Origin: Ruminiclostridium sp.
GTDB lineage: Bacteria > Bacillota > Clostridia > DSM-8532
Assembly (NCBI GenBank): GCA_003535195.1
Contig: DOHN01000154.1
Location: 10,101-20,199, forward strand
DNA: 10,099 nucleotides
Direction: 5' to 3'
A program made the position numbers and the translations under genes. Positions 1 through 5,969 of the stretch are shown here, in pieces. The notes beneath the pieces were generated by a model, which was given only the letters and a program-made list of their open reading frames with translations, had not been told where the DNA came from and did not search any database. Numbering within the stretch: position 1 is the first letter of the stretch; every line of letters begins with the position of its first letter.

Positions 1-91
1 GGTTCCGGTCGGAATCATTATGTCCTTTCTGGGCGGCCCTTTTTTCGTCGTTCTGCTGCTCAGGCAAAAAAGGGGGCGTCTATATGATTGA
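1..91 (+). CDS. FecCD-type ABC transporter permease, C-terminal end only
   Basis: Only the last 29 codons are in the window, read in the frame that begins at base 2 and stops at TGA 89-91. They begin VPVGIIMSFLGGPFFVVLLL, followed by a short basic tail. The P-(V)-G-(I)-(I)-x(3)-(I/L)-G-G-P-F-F pattern is the typical end of the last membrane helix region of FecCD/BtuC-type permeases, which form the membrane channel of importers for iron-siderophores, haem, cobalamin or, in the MolB branch, molybdate. The stop codon lies inside the following ATPase gene, whose ATG is at 84, giving an 8-base overlap. The two are therefore translationally coupled partners of one importer. The substrate cannot be judged from this fragment. 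Confidence 0.85.
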   Translation, partial: VPVGIIMSFLGGPFFVVLLLRQKRGRLYD

Positions 92-863
92 GCTTCGGCA
101 GATCACAGCAGGCTATAGCGGCAAGGCGGTCATTCACGATATCAGCCTGGCGTTTGAAAGGGGCACCATCACCGGCATTATCGGGAAAAATGGCTGCGGC
201 AAGACCACTCTTCTGAAAACTGCTGCGAATCTCCTTAGGCCGCAGGCGGGAAGTGTTCTTATAAATGGTGAAAGCGTGCTGGGCATGCCGGGCAAAAAAA
301 TTGCAGCCGCGCTTTCATACTTGCCCCAGATCCGGGAGGTGCCCAATATGACAGTCTATAACCTGGTCATGCATGGGCGTTTTCCCTATCTGGGCTTTCC
401 CCGTATTCCCTTGGAGGCTGACAGAAAAATTGCGAAGCAGGCCATGGAGCTGGCGGGGATTCTGGCTTGCAGAGATAAAAATATTCGGGAGCTTTCGGGC
501 GGGGAACGTCAGAAAGCGTATATTGCAATGCTTCTGGCTCAGGATACCGATGCCGTTTTTCTTGATGAGCCGACCACTTATCTGGATATTAACCACCAGC
601 TCGAAATATTGGAATTGATCAGGCAGCTCAAAAAAATGGGTAAGACCCTGGTGATGGTGGTCCATGATCTGAGCAGCGCCCTTTGTTATTCAGACAGGAT
701 CTGTCTGATGGAAAAGGGAAGGATTGCCGTTTGTGATACTCCTGACGCTGTTTTCAAAAGCGGGGAGATAGAAAGAATCTTCCATGTCGCCTGTGAACAG
801 GTTCCCGTAAAGGACAGCCGGGGAAAAAGATATGTTTTTTCACTGGACCATGCCGGGTCTTAA
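84..863 (+). CDS. FecE/BtuD-type ABC transporter ATP-binding protein (iron-chelate, cobalamin or molybdate uptake)
   Basis: This is the cytoplasmic ATPase that powers a FecCD-type importer. At 259 residues it has the normal length and all nucleotide-binding elements: A-loop Tyr11, Walker A GKNGCGKTT (34-42), Q-loop Gln82, signature LSGGERQ (137-143), Walker B AVFLDEP with catalytic Glu162, D-loop around 165-168, and H-loop His194. The stretch after the Q-loop (VPNMTVYNLVMHGRFPYLG, 86-104) is typical of the FecE/FepC/BtuD group. The ATG at 84 overlaps the permease stop and lies just after the purine-rich run AAAAAAGGGGG (67-77). Iron-siderophore ATPases and the molybdate ATPase MolC look alike at this level. 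The next gene is mobA, so molybdate or tungstate is a reasonable alternative substrate, but this is inference from position only. Confidence 0.9.
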   Translation: MIELRQITAGYSGKAVIHDISLAFERGTITGIIGKNGCGKTTLLKTAANLLRPQAGSVLINGESVLGMPGKKIAAALSYLPQIREVPNMTVYNLVMHGRFPYLGFPRIPLEADRKIAKQAMELAGILACRDKNIRELSGGERQKAYIAMLLAQDTDAVFLDEPTTYLDINHQLEILELIRQLKKMGKTLVMVVHDLSSALCYSDRICLMEKGRIAVCDTPDAVFKSGEIERIFHVACEQVPVKDSRGKRYVFSLDHAGS

Positions 864-897
864 AAAATTCCGTTATTTTCCACTTTTATGCTTTAAC

Positions 898-926
898 TTG
901 AACAGGGTGCCCGAAAAGTGTATACT
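898..926 (+). promoter_or_regulatory. Putative sigma-A promoter for mobA
   Basis: A -35 box TTGAAC (898-903; 4 of 6 consensus bases, including TTGA) and a -10 box TATACT (921-926; 5 of 6) are separated by exactly 17 bases. Transcription would begin near 932-934, leaving a leader of about 59 bases before the mobA ATG. This leader looks too short for a molybdenum-cofactor riboswitch and I see no structured element in it. The site suggests that mobA has its own promoter, although read-through from the ABC genes is possible because I see no clear terminator after 863. Confidence 0.55.
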
Positions 927-991
927 AAGTCCGCTTATGGGTCTCTTATAAAATCATAACAAGACTTTTAAGAAGGAAGGCGGAAACTTTC

Positions 992-1576
992 ATGTACCCG
1001 ACAACCGGCATTTTACTTGCAGGCGGCAAAAGCTCCCGCATGGGCAGGGATAAGGCATTGATCCGATGGGACAATCAAACCTTTCTCCAGCGTTCCATTG
1101 GAAAACTGCAGGAGCTGTTTGAAGAGGTCATTCTGGTTACCAACGAGGCGGGCAGGTATCGGACGGATCAAATCAGAGAGGCCACCGATATCTATAGGGG
1201 GCATGGACCCCTGGGCGGAATCCACGCGGGCATGACGGCGTCAAAGTTTGACTGGGCCTTTGTGACGGCCTGCGATATGCCTTTTTGGGAAGCTTCCGTG
1301 GTCCATGAACTGATGAAGGCCTGTTCGGATTATGACGCCATTGTACCCGTCGCGGAGAATAAAGCGGAACCCTTGTTTTCATTGTACCGGAGATCCTGCC
1401 TGCCGGCCATAGAGAGTTGTCTTAATCGGAACATTTTGAAGGTTACCGGTTTTTATCCATTGGTCAGGGTTCATTATTTGGACATGACGCCCATATTGAA
1501 TAAAGGATGCATTTCTTCCCGGTCTTTTTCCAATATCAACACACCCGATGATTTATCTGAAATGGCAAAGGATTAA
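992..1576 (+). CDS. mobA: Molybdenum cofactor guanylyltransferase MobA
   Basis: MobA transfers GMP from GTP to Mo-molybdopterin, giving the guanine dinucleotide cofactor (MGD) used by DMSO-reductase-family enzymes. The 194-residue protein has the usual size. It begins with the nucleotidyltransferase signature LLAGGKSSRMGRDKA (8-22), in which G11-G12, R16, G18, D20 and K21 are the conserved nucleotide-binding positions. This is followed by a conserved Asp (D66), GPLGGI (72-77) and the metal-binding CDMPF (94-98). The start at 992 is supported by the purine-rich ribosome site AAGGAAGG at 973-980. Its natural client is in the same window: the bis-MGD enzyme encoded at 5970-8231. A related cytidylyltransferase (MocA) shares the fold, but the client enzyme type favours MobA. 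No partner mobB is present here. Confidence 0.9.
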   Translation: MYPTTGILLAGGKSSRMGRDKALIRWDNQTFLQRSIGKLQELFEEVILVTNEAGRYRTDQIREATDIYRGHGPLGGIHAGMTASKFDWAFVTACDMPFWEASVVHELMKACSDYDAIVPVAENKAEPLFSLYRRSCLPAIESCLNRNILKVTGFYPLVRVHYLDMTPILNKGCISSRSFSNINTPDDLSEMAKD

Positions 1577-1618
1577 TGATCTTTAGTCTCTTTTTACAAA
1601 TAAACGTTCGCGAATCTA

Positions 1619-1646
1619 TTTACTTTTATTATGGAAAATATATGAT
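1619..1646 (+). promoter_or_regulatory. Weak candidate promoter overlapping the palindrome
   Basis: TTTACT (1619-1624; 4 of 6 match to the -35 consensus) and TATGAT (1641-1646; 5 of 6 match to the -10 consensus) are spaced by 16 bases. The -10 box would lie in the left arm of the 34-bp palindrome, so a protein bound there would block RNA polymerase. In AT-rich DNA such matches are common, so this is only a candidate. Confidence 0.3.
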
Positions 1647-1671
1647 ATATCATATATGATATATCATATAT
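1638..1671. repeat. Perfect 34-bp palindrome with two tandem 14-bp palindromic units (candidate operator)
   Basis: The unit TATGATATATCATA is itself a perfect palindrome. It occurs twice, at 1641-1654 and 1655-1668, directly abutting with centres 14 bp apart. With AT flanks the whole block from 1638 to 1671 is self-complementary around 1654/1655; the bases just outside (A1637 and A1672) break the symmetry. Two dyads in direct succession are typical of a site bound by two dimers of a winged-helix regulator. The GntR/FCD regulator encoded at 8900-9529 is the natural candidate, which is an inference from clustering only. A cruciform or an RNA hairpin could also form, but the stem would be almost entirely A-T. 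Confidence 0.6.
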
Positions 1672-1755
1672 AAAGATATTCCACTGGCTTACCAGAATGG
1701 AAGGGCGGTGATAGGCAGGTATTACAGTTAAATTCATTCTGACAAGGAGGAGAAA

Positions 1756-2532
1756 ATGCTAGAAGACTATGAACTGATTGACTTGAGCGTAACAATTACA
1801 AATGATGCAATCAGTGAGGTAAGACCGTCGAAAATCAAATGGATTACTCATGAAACCGATGAGGGTAAGGCTTTGTTTGTGAACAAATTAAACTGCGATC
1901 CAAAAGTTATGCCGTCAGGCGGTCATGGCAATGCGGTAGAAGTGGTTACAGCAGGAACCCATACCGGGACTCACTTGGATGCACCCTGGCACTATGCGCC
2001 GACCAGTGAGGGAAAACCGGCTAAAACCATTGAAGAAATCCCGCTGGAGTGGTGCTTCCATGACGGGGTTGTGCTGGACTTCAGAAAATTTTCGGATGGA
2101 CATGTTATAACTGTCGATGAATTAAAGGCGGAGCTTAATCGTATTCATTACACCATTAAGCCGTTTGACATCGTTCTTATTATGACCGGTTGTGATAAGA
2201 AATTGGATTCTATTGATTATTTCAAGCAGCCTGGCATGGGCCGGGAGGGTGTTCTTTGGCTGGCCGAACAGGGCGTGAAAATTATGGGAATTGACGCGTG
2301 GGGCTTTGATACTTCTTTTGAAGCCATGAGAAGAGAGTATGAAAGAACAGGTGACGGTTCCAAGCTGTGGCAGGCCCATTTTGCCGGAAAAGAAAAGGAA
2401 TACTGTCATATTGAAAAGCTGGCTAATCTTGATAAACTTCCACCCCACGGATTCAAGGTCATCTGTTTTCCTGTTAAGATTGAACGCGCCAGCGCCGGCT
2501 GGGCCCGGGTCGTAGCAATGGTTAAGAAATAG
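1756..2532 (+). CDS. Cyclase-family metal-dependent hydrolase (kynurenine formamidase-like, PF04199)
   Basis: The 258-residue protein belongs to the cyclase family, whose characterised members (kynurenine formamidase KynB, isatin hydrolase) use Zn or Mn to hydrolyse amides or open rings. The signature HTGTHLDAPWH is at 69-79, giving metal/catalytic residues H69, H73, D75 and H79. Later H208 and E220 are spaced 12 apart, like the second His/Glu pair of KynB-type enzymes. No signal peptide is seen, so it should be cytoplasmic. The start at 1756 follows a near-ideal ribosome site AAGGAGGAG. It is the first gene of the cluster that continues with the TRAP transporter and the molybdo-enzyme. No tryptophan-degradation genes are nearby, so real kynurenine formamidase activity is unlikely. 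A lactam, cyclic ketone or cyclic imide product or substrate of the pathway is more plausible. The substrate is unknown. Confidence 0.85.
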   Translation: MLEDYELIDLSVTITNDAISEVRPSKIKWITHETDEGKALFVNKLNCDPKVMPSGGHGNAVEVVTAGTHTGTHLDAPWHYAPTSEGKPAKTIEEIPLEWCFHDGVVLDFRKFSDGHVITVDELKAELNRIHYTIKPFDIVLIMTGCDKKLDSIDYFKQPGMGREGVLWLAEQGVKIMGIDAWGFDTSFEAMRREYERTGDGSKLWQAHFAGKEKEYCHIEKLANLDKLPPHGFKVICFPVKIERASAGWARVVAMVKK

Positions 2533-2640
2533 AAAGCCGGCCTGTTTCCCGAAGAATTATAACAAATGTCAATGAAGTATTTTTTATCAGACAGTAAGAG
2601 GTTTAAAGCCTCAATAATATTTAATGAGGAGAAGAAAAAT

Positions 2641-3675
2641 ATGAAAAAAATAGTTTCTATTTTATTGGTTGTTCTTATGGTGCTGTCACTGGCAGCATGC
2701 GGTCAAACCTCTAAACCCGGGGAAAGCGGATCTGCATCACCTTCCGCTTCACCGTCTGAGTCTGCGCCTGCCGAAACCGGCGTTGACGTTTCCAAGATCC
2801 CAAGCCAGCAGCTGACCATCGGAACGGCCAGTGCCGGCGGTGCTTTCTATGTTGTAGGCACCGGTGTTGCTGAAGTTATTTCTTCCCATGTATCTCCGCT
2901 CAGTGTTGCAGCTGAAATCACTGGAGGCAGCGTTCAAAACCCGATCCTTGTAGGAACAGGAGAATCCGATATGGGTATATCCAATGCGGATCACGTTCTC
3001 AATGCCATCAACGGCGTAGGGCAATTTGATAAGAAATATGATTTAAAGGCCATTGGATCTCTCCATTCATCTATTTTACATATCGTTACCCTGGAGGGTA
3101 AAGGAATTTCAACCGTAGCCGACCTGAAAGGAAAGAAGGTTGCTGTCGGTCCTGCCGGCGGCGGTTCCATACCCATGATCGAGGCTGTATTAAGCGTGTA
3201 CGGCATGACCCTGGATGATGTCGTTCCTTCTTACTTGAGCTATGATGACGGTATCACCCAGCTGAAGGACGGACAGGTGGATTGTGCGCTGGTTGGCGCC
3301 GGCTATCCGGCTTCTGCGGTCATGTCATTGGCTGCTACCGATAAGGTTGTTCTGGTATCTCTGACCGAAGAAGATATGGAGAAGGTTTCCGCCAATAATC
3401 CCTACTACTCCAAGGAAGTTGTTTCCAAGGATGTTTACGGTACCAGCGAAGATATCATCGTTCTTTGCGTCAGAAATCTTCTGTTCTGCAGCCCAAGCCT
3501 TTCCAATGAAACTGTTTATGCTATTGCCCAGGCCGTTTATGGGAATCTTGAAGAGCTGAAAACATACCACAATGCTCTGAACAGTGTGACACTGGACACC
3601 GTGGTAGACACCAGCAGTGTTCCATTGCACCCGGGTGCTGAACAGTATTTCAAAGATGCAGGATTAATGAAGTAA
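2641..3675 (+). CDS. TAXI-family TRAP transporter solute-binding lipoprotein
   Basis: This is the extracytoplasmic binding protein of a TAXI-type TRAP transporter, which captures an organic acid and delivers it to the fused membrane component encoded next. The start is placed at 2641: from there the protein has an ideal lipoprotein signal (MKK, a hydrophobic run, lipobox LAAC with Cys20), and GAGGAGAAG (2626-2634) is a good ribosome site 6 bases before it. An upstream in-frame ATG at 2566 would spoil the signal peptide. The mature protein begins with a Ser/Pro/Glu-rich linker (about 21-45) that tethers it to the membrane, then LTIGTASAGGAFYVVGTG, the hallmark TAXI N-terminus. The length of 344 residues is normal. 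A stable hairpin (3701-3739) separates it from the permease gene, which would fit higher expression of the binding protein. The ligand cannot be read from sequence. Confidence 0.9.
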   Translation: MKKIVSILLVVLMVLSLAACGQTSKPGESGSASPSASPSESAPAETGVDVSKIPSQQLTIGTASAGGAFYVVGTGVAEVISSHVSPLSVAAEITGGSVQNPILVGTGESDMGISNADHVLNAINGVGQFDKKYDLKAIGSLHSSILHIVTLEGKGISTVADLKGKKVAVGPAGGGSIPMIEAVLSVYGMTLDDVVPSYLSYDDGITQLKDGQVDCALVGAGYPASAVMSLAATDKVVLVSLTEEDMEKVSANNPYYSKEVVSKDVYGTSEDIIVLCVRNLLFCSPSLSNETVYAIAQAVYGNLEELKTYHNALNSVTLDTVVDTSSVPLHPGAEQYFKDAGLMK

Positions 3676-3700
3676 GCAAATAAACAAAGTTGTATATTTG

Positions 3701-3739
3701 ATAAACATATTTGCTGCCGCCGGCAGCAAATATGTTTAT
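3701..3739. repeat. Intercistronic hairpin between binding protein and permease genes
   Basis: A perfect inverted repeat pairs 3701-3717 with 3723-3739 (17 bp, 5-base loop); the inner part TTGCTGCC/GGCAGCAA is GC-rich. It begins 25 bases after the TAXI gene stop. Only TTATT follows, not a long T-run, so it is not a classic intrinsic terminator. It may act as a partial terminator or as a 3' stabiliser of the upstream message, which would favour excess binding protein over permease. A TTG within the left arm (3711) is in frame with the permease but is buried in the stem and is not a credible start. Confidence 0.6.
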
Positions 3740-3767
3740 TGCGATCGCGGAAAGGACGGTATCAAAT

Positions 3768-4796
3768 ATGGCGAAAACAAAAAACACGAACGCAGCAGAT
3801 GAGATACTGGAAGAAGACAGTAAAAGGTCAAGAGTATTACCTAAAAATTTGGATAAGGGTGTTACAATCGCATTGGTCCTGCTGGGTCTCTATCAGATTT
3901 ATGTTGGATTTTTCGGATATACCAGTGCAATGAACTTAAGAGCGGTTCACTGGATGGTTATTTCCATGGTTCTTTTTTTGTTATTCCCTTCCAGAAAGAA
4001 AACAATAGACAAAGTCACGGTATTTGATTGGATTTGGCTGGCAGCCGCGGGGGCATGCAGCGGCTACATTTTGTTCAATTGGCTGAGAATAGCCGAAAAT
4101 GCAGGGACGACGACAACGGTGGACATCGTATTCGGCATCATCGCTATCCTGGTTGTTTTAGAAGCAGCCAGAAGATCTGTTGGACCGGTTCTTGCCGGAG
4201 TGGGGACCTTTTTCCTCCTCTATGGCATCTTCGGACATCTTATCCCCGGCACAATGGGACATCGGCAATATACGCTCCAAAGAATTTTTGCATTCCTTTA
4301 TACCGGAACGGAAGGAATTTACGGTACAGCCATTGATGTTTCGGCAAAATATGTAGCCATCTTCGTTCTGTTTGGTGCCATGCTTGAAAAATTCGGCGGC
4401 GGCGAACTGTTTGTGGATATTGCGTATTCCCTGACAGGGAGAAAACGTGGCGGTCCGGCTAAGGCTGCCGTTGTCAGCAGCGCGCTTATGGGCTGCATGT
4501 CCGGGTCTGCCGTTGCCAATGTTGTAACAACAGGCGCGTTTACAATTCCTTTGATGAAAAAGAACGGCTATCAAAAAGGTTTCGCCGGAGCGATCGAGGC
4601 TGCTTCCAGCAGCTTAGGCGCTGTCATACCGCCCAGTCTTCCCTTTGTTGTGTATGGTGGTTTGACCAGTATATCGATTGGTTCACTTTTTGTTGGCGGA
4701 TATTTGCCGGGAGTTATCATGGTGCTAGGCATTCTAATTATGCTGGTTGTCAAGGCAAGGAATACTAAGGCTCTTGATGAAAAAGAACGGCTATAA
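3768..4796 (+). CDS. TRAP 4TM/12TM fused permease, N-terminal part of a disrupted gene
   Basis: This encodes the small-subunit-like region plus the first part of the large subunit of a TAXI-type fused TRAP permease. The start is ATG 3768, with AAAGGACGG (3751-3759) 8 bases upstream; extension to TTG 3711 would lie inside a hairpin. A charged N-terminus (1-30) is followed by hydrophobic segments near 31-51, 58-73, 83-101, 115-133 and 137-161. Next come the family motifs FGGGELF, GRKRGGPAKAAVVSSAL and SGSAVANVVTTGAFTIP. From the repeat at LMKKNGY (262-268) onward the sequence changes to a DctM-type continuation (SLGAVIPPSLPFVVYGGLTS, then LPGVIMVLGILIMLV) and stops at 4796 after 342 residues, while the proper fused-type continuation lies in another frame further downstream. 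The intact family is roughly 620-700 residues. As it stands this is a truncated hybrid protein. Confidence 0.75.
   Translation: MAKTKNTNAADEILEEDSKRSRVLPKNLDKGVTIALVLLGLYQIYVGFFGYTSAMNLRAVHWMVISMVLFLLFPSRKKTIDKVTVFDWIWLAAAGACSGYILFNWLRIAENAGTTTTVDIVFGIIAILVVLEAARRSVGPVLAGVGTFFLLYGIFGHLIPGTMGHRQYTLQRIFAFLYTGTEGIYGTAIDVSAKYVAIFVLFGAMLEKFGGGELFVDIAYSLTGRKRGGPAKAAVVSSALMGCMSGSAVANVVTTGAFTIPLMKKNGYQKGFAGAIEAASSSLGAVIPPSLPFVVYGGLTSISIGSLFVGGYLPGVIMVLGILIMLVVKARNTKALDEKERL
4551..4571 (+). repeat. 21-bp direct repeat, copy 1
   Basis: This copy begins TTGATGAAAA and ends CGGCTAT, and encodes LMKKNGY in the frame of the first permease part. It is identical to 4774-4794, 223 bases downstream. The match ends abruptly on both sides (T4550 versus C4773 on the left, C4572 versus A4795 on the right), so the identity is exactly 21 bases. 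It marks the point where the encoded protein switches from fused-type to DctM-type sequence. Confidence 0.95.
4572..4773 (+). other. Extra DctM-type segment between the 21-bp repeats
   Basis: These 202 bases encode, in the frame of the upstream permease part, about 67 residues resembling the corresponding stretch of ordinary DctM large subunits: FAGAIEAASSSLGAVIPPSL, then a Gly-rich SIGSLFVGGYLPG turn and a hydrophobic helix ending VVKARN. The native downstream sequence (VAGAVEAVASTGGQIMPPVM and following) aligns with it over its whole length, so the permease carries two non-identical versions of one region in a row. Together with one repeat copy the unit is 223 bases, not a multiple of three, so it also shifts the frame. 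Origin is unresolved: template switching with a paralogous dctM, a switchable cassette, or an assembly error. Confidence 0.7.
4774..4794 (+). repeat. 21-bp direct repeat, copy 2
   Basis: This copy is identical to 4551-4571. Here the LMKKNGY reading is in the frame of the downstream permease part, while in the frame of the upstream part the same bases are read as the tail LDEKERL, just before the stop at 4794-4796. Recombination between the two copies would delete 223 bases and rejoin the two permease parts in frame. Confidence 0.95.
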
Positions 4797-5931
4797 AGCA
4801 AAAGTGGCAGGCGCCGTGGAAGCCGTTGCCTCTACAGGCGGACAGATCATGCCCCCGGTTATGGGAGCAGCAGCCTTTTTAATGGCTGAAATGACGGGCA
4901 TTCAATACAAAAGTATTATGATTGCTGCAATTTTACCTGCAATTTTATATTTTGTCGGCATATTTTTAATGGTTGATTTGGAAGCCAAAAAAGAAAATAT
5001 CCCCGTGGCTCAGGCCGAGGACATCAAGCCTTTGTGGGGAATTATTAAAGCGCGCGGCTTCCTTTTAATACCGCTTGTGGTTCTTATTTTCATGATTGTA
5101 AAGGGCTATAGCGCCATACTGGCTGCCGCCTGTTCCATCGCGGCCATTCTGCTGGTCGATTTGATCTTCGGATCGGACAGAAAGGCAATACCCAGGAAAT
5201 TCCTGGAGGCCATTGCAAAGGGAATGAAAGGCCTTATCACCGTTGCAGCAGCATGTGCCTGCTCCGGTATTATTGTCGGCATTATCTCTCTTACAGGCGT
5301 CGGAGCAAAATTCTCAAGCCTCATGCTTTCAGTGGCCGGAGAAAATATACTGATTGCGCTGGTTATGACGATGATCGCCTCTTTGATTCTCGGCTGCGGA
5401 CTGCCAACCACTGCGGCATATATCGTTTTGTCCACATTGGCCGTACCGGCGCTGCTTAAGCTGGGAGTATCCCTGATTGCCGCACATTTGTTTGTGTTTT
5501 ATTTTGGATGTATCTCTACCATTACACCCCCTGTTGCGCTGTCGGCATATGCGGGAGCAGCACTGGCGGGGGCAAACCCCAACCAGGTCGGTTTTACGGC
5601 GTTTAAAATGGGTATTGTTGCCTTTATTGTTCCGTTTATGTTTGTTTTCGATAAAGCGCTCCTGCTGGATGGCACTATTTTTGAGACCATCAGAGTTACC
5701 ATTACCAGCCTCATCGGCGTATACCTGATTGCGGTGGGCGTCGAGGGCTACTTTAAGGGTAAATGCAACTGGCTGCAGAGAATCCTGGCTTTTGTCGGCG
5801 GCATATTGCTGATTAATCCGTCAATCCCCACCGATATAGCGGGTGCCGTATGCATAGCCGGGCTGATTGCAATAACAATGATCAGGAACAAAAACGGAAG
5901 CACTAAGAACACTGCCGGACAAGTATCATAG
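4777..5931 (+). CDS. TRAP 4TM/12TM fused permease, C-terminal part of a disrupted gene
   Basis: This is the remaining DctM-like part of the fused TRAP permease, 384 residues from ATG 4777. The frame is open further upstream, and TTG codons at 4774 and 4747 are alternative starts. Its opening residues (VAGAVEAVASTGGQIMPPVM and AAAFLMAEMTG) are the proper fused-type continuation of LMKKNGY. It then carries repeated hydrophobic helices and the conserved GCGLPTTAAYIVLSTLAVPA, AAHLFVFYFGCISTITPPVA and GANPNQVGFTAFKMG motifs, ending with a short polar tail. No further stops or frameshifts are present, so the disruption is recent. Only a weak AAGG (4767-4770) precedes ATG 4777; reinitiation after the upstream stop at 4796 is possible because the two frames overlap. 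Joined at the repeat, the whole protein would be about 646 residues, a normal length. Confidence 0.75.
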   Translation: MKKNGYKAKVAGAVEAVASTGGQIMPPVMGAAAFLMAEMTGIQYKSIMIAAILPAILYFVGIFLMVDLEAKKENIPVAQAEDIKPLWGIIKARGFLLIPLVVLIFMIVKGYSAILAAACSIAAILLVDLIFGSDRKAIPRKFLEAIAKGMKGLITVAAACACSGIIVGIISLTGVGAKFSSLMLSVAGENILIALVMTMIASLILGCGLPTTAAYIVLSTLAVPALLKLGVSLIAAHLFVFYFGCISTITPPVALSAYAGAALAGANPNQVGFTAFKMGIVAFIVPFMFVFDKALLLDGTIFETIRVTITSLIGVYLIAVGVEGYFKGKCNWLQRILAFVGGILLINPSIPTDIAGAVCIAGLIAITMIRNKNGSTKNTAGQVS

Positions 5932-5969
5932 TTGCTTATTGTGGCACTTGATGACGGAGGGAACAAAAA

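Larger units (their letters stand above)
1577..1755. other. Gene-free AT-rich control region upstream of the catabolic cluster
   Basis: I see no plausible gene in this 179-base gap between mobA and the cyclase gene. It holds a small palindrome TTCGCGAA (1607-1614), the 34-bp palindrome annotated separately, and a strong ribosome binding site AAGGAGGAG (1744-1752), 3 bases before the cyclase ATG. A clear stem-loop plus T-run terminator for mobA is not visible; the T-rich stretch at 1582-1595 has no convincing stem before it. The composition and position suggest a promoter/operator region for the operon that follows. Confidence 0.6.

Noticed and set aside
927..991. Molybdenum-cofactor riboswitch in the mobA leader
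   Set aside because: The leader is only about 60 bases after the predicted start, and no multi-stem structure is apparent.
1638..1671. CRISPR or simple AT microsatellite
   Set aside because: There are only two abutting units with no spacers, and G/C positions recur at exactly symmetric places, so it is neither a CRISPR array nor a plain AT repeat.
2598..2612. Hairpin GAGG/CCTC between the cyclase and binding-protein genes as a terminator
   Set aside because: The stem is only four to five base pairs with an AT loop and no T-run. The genes are more likely co-transcribed.
2566..2640. Longer N-terminus for the TAXI binding protein starting at ATG 2566
   Set aside because: It would place 25 mostly polar residues before an ideal lipoprotein signal peptide. 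ATG 2641 has a good GAGGAG ribosome site and a proper lipobox distance.
3711..3767. TTG 3711 start for the permease
   Set aside because: The codon lies in the stem of a 17-bp hairpin with no ribosome site, while ATG 3768 is preceded by AAAGGACGG.
4158..4574. Minus-strand open frame of 138 codons opposite the permease
   Set aside because: It is antisense to clearly conserved TRAP permease motifs, has no recognisable domain and a cysteine/histidine-rich composition typical of shadow frames.
4747..4796. Programmed ribosomal frameshift joining the two permease parts
   Set aside because: Frameshifting in the overlap would give a protein with two consecutive versions of the same membrane region. 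Removal of the repeat unit gives a normal family member, so a DNA-level event or assembly error explains the data better. I see no slippery heptamer with a downstream structure placed convincingly there.
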